From: Trichinella spiralis
Taxonomy: Eukaryota > Nematoda > Enoplea > Trichinellida > Trichinellidae
DNA: 64,000 bases
Direction of reading: 5' to 3'
Assembly: GCA_000181795.3 (NCBI GenBank)
Contig: CM012954.1
Coordinates: 5,288,402 to 5,352,401, forward strand
Positions 27,164-39,116 of this stretch are shown here, in pieces. How positions within the stretch are numbered: position 1 is the first letter of the stretch; every line of letters starts with the position of its first letter. The notes beneath the pieces are model-generated. The model was given only the letters and a program-made list of their open reading frames with translations. It had not been told where the DNA came from and searched no databases. Both the position numbers and the translations under genes were made by a program.

Positions 27164-30100
27164 CCTTCTACTCATTTCTTTTTTCCCCTATTTTTCCCCC
27201 TCCATTGCTTTATCATTATCATTATTAATATTTTAACTATAGCTCATAGCAATTTGCTATAGGGCAAGTACCGTATGTCAACACAACTACAACACAAGCA
27301 ACATCATAGCATACAGAATGCTGCTAATTTGTTTTTTTTGCGTGTTTCGTCTTGCTTCTTCAACTTATTGATCACAGTATCAGAACATTTTCCAGTTTCT
27401 CAAGAAGCTAATCCCTACCAAATAATATACCCAGAGCGGAGCTCCGCTTCATCCAAAGAGCAACTTCATAGTTCTCGTTAGGTTCAATCGAATTTCAACA
27501 AAAACCCCCATTTCTATTCTATATTTTATTCTATTTGGGAAAAAATAGAAAAAATCAAATTCTCCACAGGCAAACAAGGAGGGGGGGGGAAAGTTTCGCA
27601 TGTCACAATTAACCAAATCAATGCAAGTGCTTTGCTTCAAGCAACAACTACTGAACAAACAGACAACAAAATCCGTCATATTTTCACCATTTGAAAAATG
27701 TAAATTTTGCACATAAAACTGCAAATGGAAAAATTTACAAGGAAAAAATATTTACAAGAAATAAAAATCCTATTGGAAAAAAGAGAAGAAAGAACAAAAA
27801 AATTCGATCGATTCAAAACTCAACTCTACAATGCATATTGAGATATGCATATGCGAAAAAAAGAAGAAAAATCAATAATATCAACAAATTGAGAAAAAGT
27901 CAAAATATGTTAGCATAAATAATAGTTTCTTTGTATTCTTATGGAAAAATTAATTATATTTTTTCTTTTATTCAAACTAATGAAAAACAAGAATGGATTT
28001 TTTAATTCTGATGTTTTTTTTCCAACTTCTTCCACTAAAATTAGAATAGAGATTTTTCTATTCTTTTTGTTCAATGATTGGAACAATGAAAAATGCAATT
28101 AATCCATCGCGACAATGGTTCAACGGAACAATTTTCTTCACCATTTCTCTCCACCATGCAACATTTATTAACAGTTGGAAGTGGTTATTAAAAATTCATT
28201 TCTCAAATAAGCACAACCGTTGCTATTATTATTATTAATTATGATCAGCATCATTATCATCATTCAGTTTTCCAACAAAACAAATTCAGCCAGCAGTCGG
28301 CCGTTGATGATGTGTGAACGACAAAAATTGTAGACTAATTGTCGAAAAAATGTGCATTAATTCCATTTTCAATAACTTCATCGCTTATCCAAGTGGAATT
28401 TTGACAAAATTTATTTATCGATTAAATAAATATTTGCAACTGCACACAGTTTAATTTTTTCAATTGTTGCGCTAAAGCAATTTTCAACAATTTTCTATAA
28501 TAAAACATGAAGTAGGAATTTTCAATTTTCATACTTTCTAATTTCTAAAAAATCGAAAATTGTATCCAAAAGCTATTTCAAGAAAAAAGAAAATTCATCA
28601 CTTGCAGTATTTTTAATAAATCATTCAGTTAGCATGTAAACATTTTTTTATTTTTATTTATTTATTTTTCCATTTGTTTGCCCAAATTGAACACATTAAA
28701 CTACTGTTCCATCAATGACGACATCACCAAATGTTGATGATATCAAGTATGCGCATGAAAATGAATACCATTTAATAGGCTATTTTTGAAAAGGTGCTTG
28801 AAAATTTTCAAACAAAATTCTCGTCAAATTCAACGTAGAAGCAATTTTTATTCCATTAACGAACGGTTAAGACGCTTATTCCAACAAAAGTGTGTTTACT
28901 CTGAAGTATCCACTCGATGACATCAGGATGTAAACAGTTTAAACGACTTATGCCCAACTGTGCATTGACTGTGATTGGGGAAATTGAGCATTTTGCCCAA
29001 CAATATTCGGCTATAATAAAGTTATACTTTTTGCAAAAGGACCGCGATATCAGAATGGGACGTTATAAAATTTCACTCTGATTCATTAAATGCTGTTCGC
29101 ATTTCTATTCCCAAATGGGGTTGAAATTGAGCCAATAACAAACAACGCAGCACTTTTACAAGCTGCTTGTCAGTCGATTCTTTCTCAATTCATAAAGTTG
29201 AGCTGAAAATGAGCAGAATATTCCACAAGCTCGCCATTTCCTATGCTTACATATAAAAGTGACAATTTTCAATTTGAAAATATTTCCAAACAACAAGAAA
29301 TCTAATTGAAATTGATCTACATATACACTTAATATAATACATTGTTAACCAATAAAAGACAACAACTTAAACCATCTCCATAAATTATTCATCATCCATC
29401 AACTTGAAAATCAAAAAGAAATTTTATCCTTATTTTTCCAATTATTAATATAATAACCAATCAACAATTTCCATTACAAACGCGCAATTTCAGTTCATCA
29501 TTTTCTTCAATTATACTACTCATCTTCACGATATCAAGCAGATGTCGTTTGTTTTCGACAGGTATACACTACACCCAGTTTAAAATTACTCAAGCATACA
29601 TACACAACAGTAATAATACTTTTCACATATCAGTTTAGTATGCATAAAATTTTCTGTATGGATTTCTATCCTAAATCATCCAATCAAAAGTGACATTTAT
29701 TTATTTTCAGAAGGTCAATTCATTAGCACAACAGAGCTGCATGAAAAGCATCACGATGATTAAAAATGAACAATCACATTTTTCGCCACAGAAACTGCTT
29801 TTCTTTCTCAAGCAACCATAACAATAAAAATATATCGTTCAATTTGAATCGCTGACTCGATTTTCCTGTTATAAAACATGCTCCAGTTGGAAAAAGTTAC
29901 AAAAATAGCAACATCAATTCATTCCAGGCAATTGGAAACACACAAAAAAAAATTTACTATGCCATTTATTCTGTATGAACGAAACGACCAGAATCAATTG
30001 ATTTTCATAAATAAATGCCAACATTTCTGAATATTCAATCGGGAAATATCTACGAAAGTGGAAAAAATTCATTGTTCTCAAATCTCGACACAAAAGTTCA

Positions 30101-31547
30101 CATTAAAAGTAATAAAAGGAAAAGATGGACAATTTTTAAATGACCAACGTCATCATTTTCACAAGGGCAAATAATGTTTTGCTAAAGAAAAGAATGCTCG
30201 TTTTTAAAAACATTCTACTTTATTTGAATTTAATTATATACAATATTCATTCCTTTGATGTGAATGTGCGGTAAAATTTAAAAAAATTCAAGGAAAAAAA
30301 TCAAACTTAATCAACTTATTTTTATTTACAAACATCAAAATCAATTTCAAAGATGTTATTTTATTAAATTTAACGCAATTCATTCCCTGTTCAATCCTTT
30401 GTTCAATTAATTACAGTAGGAAGTAAAATTGAATTAATAGTAGTACATCTCAATTTTAGTTTTTATTGTTTTATTTTTCAAATACAGAACATAAAATTAG
30501 CCCCATTTTGAATATTTGGCTCGATATCATGTAAATGTTCAATGATTTAAGCATAGGTGAGAATGATGAGAAGAAATTTTTTTTTTCGCTCGAGCTCTGT
30601 TCGCATCAAAATGGATCTATCGATACAGGGGAACAAAAAGCAGATTTTGAAAAAGAATAACTGAAACCAGGAGTCAAATTCCATCAATTAATGGTCACTT
30701 TTTCTAATAAAGAAACAGGGAGAAATTTGACCGAGCATATTTGATCGTAGGATTGACTGGTCAATTTAAATTTGCCCTCTGTCGCAGATGAAAGCGGAAA
30801 AAGCAAAAGCGGCTGCTTTTATCACATAACCGACCGTACCGTTGTTCCCTGGTGAACAATCTGTAAAATTAATCTAAGCACGCGAACGTCTCAGTATTGA
30901 GAATGCCGCAGTTGTTCCGTCTGATTTTCAAAAGCACGTTCAACAAGTCATTTTCTTTACCATCAAATACACCACAGTGATAATCAATACTGAACATTTA
31001 CACAATTCAACACCGACCATCAAATACATACTCTGGACTAAATTTAGAATGACAAAAAAAAAACCCGAAGACTCTTATTCGAAAATAGATTTTCCTTAAT
31101 TGATCGTCCATTTCATTACTTTTAATTGTAATTCTTTTCAACTTCCCACAGATGTTGTTTTCTATTTGATTTTCAAAAATTAAATGTTATTTCGTCTGTT
31201 TCTAAAAATAACACTTCTACAAAGATTCTATATTTCATTCAGTTTCCCTGTTTTACACTACGACGACGATAAAAATACCAAATTTCAGTGTTTACCCAAT
31301 ACATGCAACGTTTACTTCACTTTCTTCAAGCACTTTCACCAACTAAATTCATACAAATAATTATAATAATATATTCGTAAATTGAATATGAAATGCACAA
31401 TAATTTATTACATTCTCATTACAACCAGAAAAAAGTCTATTAAATACAGATAAACAAAAATGAATAAGCCATAAATCAAACCAATATTTTTTCCTAAAAT
31501 CTAACCAATCTAGTTGTACTTGCGCGCACTATTACGGTATTAAAATT

Positions 31548-31853
31548 TTAGAAAAGCATGAAAATATCTAGAGGATTTTCAAATGCAATTTCATCTATGT
31601 CAAACCTTAGGTTGAAAATGATAAAAAGAGATAATCTTATACATTCAGTAACGCTATAAGTACACAAGCATGTTAAGCAGTGTTTGTACTTAAGGCAACT
31701 TTTTGCAATTGCAACACAATTTTCCATCAATTTCAAAAATGTTCTACTTGCACAGATATATGACATGTTCAAATTTAATAGACTGAAATTTATTTCATAA
31801 CCAGAATGACTATTTTGAAAATAGAAATGCCTCTGCAGAACTTCACGAAACAT
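31548..31853 (-). CDS. Open frame of 101 codons, doubtful
   Basis: ATG to stop, beginning MFREVLQRHFYFQNSHSGYE, with eight cysteines. It lies just downstream, on the same strand, of the spliced exon-like units at 31987-32870, so it could belong to the same transcript. No family recognised. AT-rich codons and lack of splice continuity keep confidence low. Confidence 0.2.
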   Translation of the reverse strand: MFREVLQRHFYFQNSHSGYEINFSLLNLNMSYICASRTFLKLMENCVAIAKSCLKYKHCLTCLCTYSVTECIRLSLFIIFNLRFDIDEIAFENPLDIFMLF

Positions 31854-31986
31854 GTACTAATTGCGTATACGTAATGAAAAAGTATCAACTTCTTTAAAAG
31901 GAAAACAATTGATTGAAGTGAATGATCGCATTCAAAAAGAAGAAAAACGTGAGAATTTCTGGAAAAGTAGAAAAATCTAGGCTTAC

Positions 31987-32870
31987 CTGAACAAATGAAC
32001 GATAAAAATGGTAGACGATTCACGATCACTCAACTGTGCGGATGGTTGTTCGAAAAATGTGAGACAGCTTTCTGAATGTCATGATGAACGATGTGCCAGC
32101 AAAAAAACCTGTAACAACATATTACACTTGAAATTATAAATGTCATTTCAGAAAACGAAACCTTTCAACAGATACTATCGTGCTTATTGAAGACAAAACT
32201 GTCGTTATACAATCAATTCACTTATTTCACGCTAAATTCATTAATGCTTTGATAACTGACTACGTTTTTCAGCATAGATTTTATATTGTTTTTCATTAAA
32301 TTAACATATATTAATCAATATTCAAATATTCAATTGGTTTCTTACCTGATTTTTCGGTACTGATTATTCACCACATCATCTTTCAAAATACTGTAAAATT
32401 TTAAAAACAACCAAGTTACAATATTCCTTTTTATAAAAAAAACGAACTGAAAAATGCATTCTTTTAGTTTTTCACCTAAATTAAAAAAATCATTTACGAT
32501 TATATGAAAAAACAGCAATAATCGTATAAATTAAAACGGTTTTTTTTACAAAATTCTACTGATCTTCAGTCAGTGTACTGTATTTTCACAAACCAGTCGC
32601 TGCATTTGCTCCGAAATGGACACCCGTCTACAAGCAGTGTCGTATGCAAAGATAAAATCTCGGTTGGAGAGCTTTTGCTGAGCACGCGTGAGAAAACGCG
32701 TAATAATACCACGTCGCAGGTAATTTCATCGTACCGTAAACCAAATTCAGGCACTAACCTAGTGGTGCAGTTTTCCGAACCAGCACATGAAATCGGAATG
32801 ATTAATGTTCATTTATTCATTGCTCAAATTGTTCCTGCATTGAAAGAAGAGAAAATTTCGCAGAAATGAT
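31987..32870 (-). other. Chain of spliced exon-like units, unidentified transcript
   Basis: Three units read towards lower coordinates. Unit A lies within about 32590-32810. Unit B, 32346-32390, is flanked by ATTTTACAG and AAATCAG|GTAAGA. Unit C, 31987-32108, is flanked by TTGTTACAG and TTCAG|GTAAGC. A frame runs from A (SCAGSENCTTRLVPEFG, then a Cys-containing stretch) through B (ILKDDVVNNQYRKI) into C, ending at TGA (32030-32032) after SHFSNNHPHS, if A ends at ATACA|GTACAC. Unit C then has a donor after that stop, which argues for an untranslated role or nonsense-mediated control. The sequence is less AT-rich than its flanks. It lies about 200 bp beyond the catenin stop on the same strand, so it may be a downstream gene or alternative 3' exons. 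No family recognised. Confidence 0.3.
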
Positions 32871-33008
32871 TAATAATTGGTTTTAATTAAAAGAGAACAG
32901 AACTTTTCATTGTACAAATGAAAACTGTTAACAACATTTTCATGAAAGGGTAAAAAAGAATTTCAAATAAAATAAGTAGTCTGAAGAGTGTTTTGTAAAG
33001 TTAATAAT

Positions 33009-36000
33009 TCAGACCCAACTGTCACCAGCTGTCTGATAAACACTTGCGGCAGAGTTCGTCGCGGGGGATTTGGATTGCATACGGTTTCCTTTGTTCACTT
33101 GAGCATAGAGTGGATCATGCTGTAAATGGAAAAAAAAGAACAATAATGAACTGAAAATTAGTCGAGCTCAAAGCAATCACTCACAGTGCCGTAACCCAAG
33201 GAATGCGCATATGATGGTGGCGGATGATTGTGATGATGTTCAAAAGAAATACTCGATCCACGCGCGCTCAGATTCATTCCTTCCATTTGGGTTCGCAACA
33301 AGGAATCATCTGAGAAAAAAACGACGAAATCAAAAAAAATCTGACGAAAAAAATAGGAAAAAAATATATATATTCACCTTCGTATATGCTATTTGAATAT
33401 ACTGGATACCTTTCTCCGCCTGCAGTGCTCAAAGGCCTCGCAAGAGTGTTGGCACTGCGAGCTGGCAAAGAGATGAAATCTTCCTCTTTGAATCCAGAAC
33501 GTCGAAAAGTGTCGTGCAAATCTTTGTGCAACCAAATTGCTCTCAACACCTTGAAAATAAGCGCGTACAAGAATTTGAATTTAAATAATCCCAAAAAAAC
33601 TGTGAACAAACCTGACTGGCGTAAATTGTCACTTTGGACGAATAGCCGTGCTGGGACTTGGCCAAGAACATCAAACGTTGGGTTCCATTGCGTTCGTGCA
33701 TCGCTTTGGCGAATTCGGAATTTTTCGCCGTAGTAGTGTAAATCAAACTGAGTGCCGATGTGACTGTATCTTCAGAACACTGGGATGATGCGGCGGCGGT
33801 GAACCCCTGTGATGAACCTGGTGGAAGCAAGCTGACCAACTCGGTCATTGCGTACTTTCCTGAAACGAACAACAATGACAAACAGGAGAAAAATGGGGAA
33901 ATTTTCCAAAAAAAAACATGCTAATAAAATAATTTTCTACAAACCTATCAATTCTGCATTTCTGCTGTCCATGGCAAGATTGCGCAACGCCATGGCCGAA
34001 GCACATCGCACTTTTTCCTCATCCGTGCGCAACAGTTCAACAAACATCGGCAATCCTTTCTCTTTCCGTACAAGACAACGAATATCCACCGATGGCTAAC
34101 AACAAGAAAACAACAACAACAACAGTTAAAAAATAAAACAAACAAACAATGAAAAAAATACCTACCTGCCAATAGCAAGCGCACAAATTTTGCACGGCGC
34201 CGGCGCTAGCTTCCAAAACATCCGGGTTGGTGGATTGTTGGAGCAATTTCAAATAAAGCTTAACCGTGTCCTGTTTGAAGAGTGGAGCGACGTTTTGCAA
34301 ATCTGGACGCTGTTCGTAATAGTTGGTCGAACTGGCTAAATTGGCGTTGAATTTTTTCTTCAATCCTGCGACAAAGCAAAATCAACCAACGGTATGGTTG
34401 AAACATTCAAAAATACAGCAAGCAAGCGAGAAATATGCTCGCTTCCTTATTATTGATTCGCACCTTTTTTCAAAGTCAACTTCGGACTACCGGACGGTGC
34501 CGATTTGGACCTTTCACGAATGTTAGCAATATTTTTATCATATTTCGGATCTTCAACTTCTTGCAATCTGAAAATCCCCCCCAAAAAAACAACATGCAGC
34601 TTTTCAACAAAGAAGCAAAACACAACAAATATAATATATATATATCAACCTGTAGGATAAATTACGCGCCAAACAGACGACATTTTCCACCGTTTTGCTG
34701 TCAAAGTCTTGCTTCAAAGCCGAATGGCGCAAACAAGCAATCAGTGCTTCGATCAGTGAATCTTTTTGACGAAGTGATTTCCTTATTGAATCGCTGGCCG
34801 AACTGACATTACGAACAATACCGGTGGCGTTGCGAAAAATCAACGCCGGCTGCACAACCGCATTCGCTCCAGAGCCGGAAGCAGCCGCAACAGGAAGTAT
34901 AATCTGTTTGATCAATTGATCAGTGCATTGTTGATAGATTTGTGGCTTCAATTCCTATTAAAGAAAAACAATTAATAAAAATAATAATTGAAAAAACATA
35001 TACCAAACAGGACGACAAGTTCCATAATGTGCCGGTCACTTCTTCGACCACGACAACGTCCGACGCTTTCTTCAACAATTCCACAAGTGCCGTCAAACCA
35101 CCGCATTGAACAATCACACACTGTGTGCAAATAAGTGGAAATAGGATAACAGCAAAAGTGGAGAAAAGCGAACCTATTTATTTACCTTATTATCGTCGTT
35201 TCCATAAGACAAATTGCGCAAACATCCAGCTACATTTTTCTGTATTTCTGGTGCATCGTTGCTAAGCAAAGCAACGAGCTTTTGAATACCACCCAATGCC
35301 CTTGAAGAAAAATCAACCAATGAAATTAAAATTACTTTTTTGAAAAAAACAACAACAAAACTCTCATTTACCGAACTTTCTGCTTGACCGTGTCGTCGTT
35401 GAAAGTTAAATGCTGCAAATAGCCTGCTGCGTTCATTTTGATCAAACTGTTCGGACTGTCCAAATAATCGATCACTTCGGGCAAAGTTGGATCTCGGTAT
35501 TGTACTTGAAGAAAAGAGTAAAATTATTTTTTAACCAAATAAATTAATTAAAAAAGAAATACAAACTTTCATTCGAGTTGGTCTGATTGGGAAAACGTCT
35601 CAACGGCGGTGGTGAATCGTCGTTGTCAGTTATTGGTGGTGATTCTTTCGCTTCACGCATTTCTACAGGAAGTGGAACCGCGTCTGCCAATAAAATAACA
35701 CAGATTGAACAGAACCAACACGATCAAGCTAGCGGCATAGACTACTTACCCATGGCCGCCAATGTCGATCGCACAACGACCCTCTGACTCGGTTCGGACG
35801 GTTCAGAATATCCGATGGCATTTTTAGCGATCACTCTGAATATATATTCTCGTCCAAGCATCAAATCGCCGACTATAACAAAACAATCAAAGAGAATAAT
35901 TAGTATGCAAAAAATAAAAATCAACAACAATTGCTTGTTGTATTGTATGGTACTGTACTGTTGATTCGGTTAGCTTGGGTGAGAATTGCGTTGACCGGCT

Positions 36001-38516
36001 GCCATTTGCGTGGCGTGTGATTCAAGTCGCAAAATTCAACCTGGTAACCCTGGACACCGTTGACCATGCTCCAAGAAAGCGTCACGCAATTGCCTCTTAT
36101 TTCGATCACTTTCGGCGCCGACGGCCGGCACGGACAATCTGCAACAATTGCAATTTAAACAATCGAAAAGCAGCCCGTAACGAAAACGACCATCAGAAAA
36201 GAAAAGAAAAGCAAAAGCAAAGCATACTTTTCCCACTGTCCGAACTGCTGGTCAACAACAAGGCGGGTCGAAGTTGGACAATATCCGACAGCAAACACTG
36301 ATGACTCAGCATTCCGGCATGTTCGGAAAAAATACGAAATTCATAAGTTGAATTGGGACGTAAATTTAACACTAAAATAAAATGGAAGAAAAAAAAACAA
36401 GATTACAATATTCAGATTCAAATCCAAATTTATTATACCCGTTAAATTTGTATCTTCAACAGGATAGTCGGCAGTTTCACACCAATGCGGATCGCCAATT
36501 TCGCGGAACTGAACCACATAACAGCATTGGGATCCACCGTAACTGACAGCATTCCAAGAGAGGGTGCATCGAGTTGAATCGACATTAGTGATGCGTAATT
36601 CGGACGGTGGTTGCAATGAACCTGACAAAAACAAAAAAAAAACAAAATCTGTATATAAATTTTTTTTTAAAAAGCAAATTATCACGCACCAATGTCCGGC
36701 GCAGTGCGGTATGTATACGTGGACGGGGCAGTGAGTTGAAAAATGACACTCTGGCTTGCCGGCGAATAGCCGTCGATATTTTTTGCGCGTACTTGGATTT
36801 CATATTCTCCAGTTGGACGAAGACCACATACTGAGAATGAAAGTATTCGCAAGTATAAGAAAATGAAAATGAAAATGAAATAGAACAGCCAAATTGTTTA
36901 CTTCTGTAATAAAGGTCGCTAACCAAGTAATCATTGGCGCTGATCCAGTCAGAACTGTCGACACTTCGGTAGCAAATTTCATATCCAAGCACTGGACCAC
37001 CGGAACCACAGAATATCGGAGGTTCCCAAGCGACAACAACGCTGCTCGCGTCGCATTCGACAATTCTTGGTCGTCCTGGTGGATATGGTACATCTGCAAT
37101 GAAATTTATCCAATTAGAACAACACAACCTATTTGGAAAAGGGATATTTATTTCTCCAAGTACTTGTTTTCTGCGAAAGGCGGTTCGCTTGGGTGGATTC
37201 GGTTGAATTTTTGGATTTCAAATGAACAACGGCGGACAAAGATGATCGCTCACCGAAGCCAGTCGAATTCTTCGCCACCACACTGAACACATACTGCTCG
37301 CCAGGATTCAAATTATGAACTGAATATGAAAAACATTTTTAAAAAAATATACATATAACTTGTAAATAATCAATTTACCAGTAAAAGTTGTGTCCAAAAT
37401 CAAATAATCCGAAGCGATGTACCACGCTTCTGGTTCGCTTAATTTACGATAATGCACTTGATAACCTTCAATGTAGCCACAATCGCCATCACGATCTGGT
37501 GGCAGCCAGCTCAACGTTACGGACGATTCATCGTAATCGATTATTTGAGGTGCGCTCGGCGCGCTTGGCAAAGCTGAAACGTCGGTTGTTGTTAAAAGAT
37601 AAAGCATGAAAACATGCAAATTATGATGATGATAACCAGTATCCAGTGCTCGGTGAAAACGTGAATGGCCGGTAAAAGAAAAACAAATTTACACTGTGAA
37701 ATTAAGCCAACACTGCTGGTAAAATTTTACTCGTTTCCAAGCTTCAACTAATAATACTAATACTTATAATAATATAAACAGTGAAATTGTTCGAAACGTT
37801 TTCAAAAGAAAAATGCTTTCACTCAGCACAGTAAAGTGCTACTTTAAAGTAAACACACGGTAAAAAATAAAAATAGCAAGCATTTTTAATGTTCAACAAC
37901 ACAGCTTACCGTAATTGAGTAAATAATCGTTGAAATCACCATATCCAAGTTCGTGAATATGAGCACTGGGTGACAATGAACCACCGTTCGACTGTAATTG
38001 AGAACCTAGAACTATTTTTTAAGAAATTTTAATTTCAACAAAATTATACGGTAAAATAAATTCAACTTTTCAATCAATTTTTTTAAAAAATATATTAGCA
38101 TGCATCTCTCAAGGTAAAAGAATTTCAATTTCAAATATAAATATCACAGAAACATTGATCGGCATTCAATTTCAATAGAAACAATTTTGCAACTAATCTC
38201 TGTGATGTTTCAATATTTTTAAACAGCTAACAACGAACAGATGCCTTAAAAAAGAAAAAGCAACCACCTTAATAGAAAAGAAAAGGCATGGAAATAAATG
38301 AATTTGAAAGGAAAAAAAATTAATCACCATAATTTCGGATGAAATTAAAGAATTGAATAAAATGGAAAATTAGGCTAAGCAAATTTGCAAAACTGGTTGT
38401 TTTAAAGTATCATCAATCAGAGAATAGATTAGAGCTTTGTTGATTTTCATTCGAGCAAAGTGGTGGACATTAATTTACAAAAAAAGGGTAAAAAGCAATT
38501 ATTCCCTATAACAATC

Positions 38517-38557
<41 letters not shown>

Positions 38558-39102
38558 GAGTGGGTGGACTTTTCTCACGCAAACAAACAAATCAAAATTG
38601 CACAGCTATGGGGATTGTGCAATTTGAAATTTCAACAATAAATAAATAAATAAATAAATAAATAAGCGAACATCAATCAAGTCGGTTACCTCGTTCGTAG
38701 GCGACTGGATCATAAGGGGATCCGCATTCGTTGACAATTAACGGACGTCGGTCCGGAGATGGAACATTCTGACGTGATACCATTGTGGTCACTTTGGTCA
38801 CTTTGGTCGTCTACAACAATCGAACAAACAATACAGTCGGTCATAAGAAAAGGTCAGCGACTTCAAAGTCTGCTGCTTACTTTTTGACTTTGCGACGCAT
38901 GACGTTCTGGTATGTCGGTCGACAGTGGACCACAGTCCACTGAACGTTCATAACTGATCGACTGGGCAGCCACATTATAATACGGGCAATCCAATTCGGA
39001 CGCTTTCGACTGTCTGCAACAGTGGCAATTTGAAAACCGGCTAAAATGAACAACAAACTGGATCTACCTTTCTGAATCCGAAGACGTCCTTTGCACTTCC
39101 AT
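33009..39102 (-). CDS. jac-1: p120/delta-catenin family protein with four FN3 domains (JAC-1-like)
   Basis: This catenin binds the juxtamembrane part of classical cadherins at cell junctions. Twenty-four exons (minus strand, first to last): 39068-39102, 38881-39013, 38690-38810, 37910-38005, 37379-37573, 37164-37319, 36902-37093, 36690-36830, 36439-36621, 36228-36371, 35959-36138, 35750-35872, 35567-35683, 35372-35504, 35186-35300, 35004-35120, 34650-34954, 34464-34567, 34166-34365, 33945-34095, 33612-33859, 33378-33549, 33185-33309, 33009-33119. They total 3,597 nt in one frame, 1,198 residues. Residues 1-128 are a Ser/Gln-rich lead. FN3 domains lie at about 129-245, 246-356, 357-465 and 466-566. 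A proline-rich linker leads to armadillo repeats from about 606 to 1,100, with p120 hallmarks such as [18 protein letters not shown] and RNAELIGKYAM. The tail ends in DSWV, a PDZ ligand. FN3 before ARM is the C. elegans JAC-1 layout. Start: first ATG after an acceptor 14 nt upstream. Confidence 0.93.
38517..38665. repeat. (ATCT)n and (AATA)n microsatellites inside the catenin intron 3
   Basis: Ten ATCT units lie at 38517-38557 and seven AATA units at 38637-38665. Both are in the intron between the third and fourth catenin exons. Confidence 0.9.
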
Positions 39103-39116
39103 GCTTCACAACTGGA

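Larger units (their letters stand above)
24880..31547. other. Gene-poor AT-rich DNA downstream of the receptor
   Basis: No gene supported. Just after the stop is a pyrimidine-rich stretch with C runs (about 24916-24974), probably 3' untranslated sequence. A pure AT run lies at 25472-25500 and a hairpin at 27113-27163. Open frames here are short and AT-driven. Confidence 0.45.

Noticed and set aside
32573-32869. 98-codon plus-strand frame, possible last exon after a CTTCAG acceptor
   Set aside because: No upstream plus-strand exon joins it and there is no ATG; the minus-strand reading has better splice continuity. I leave the strand slightly open.
38517-38557. Regular repeat that might suggest a CRISPR-like array
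   Set aside because: It is a simple ATCT microsatellite in an intron, with no spacers; the genome is eukaryotic.
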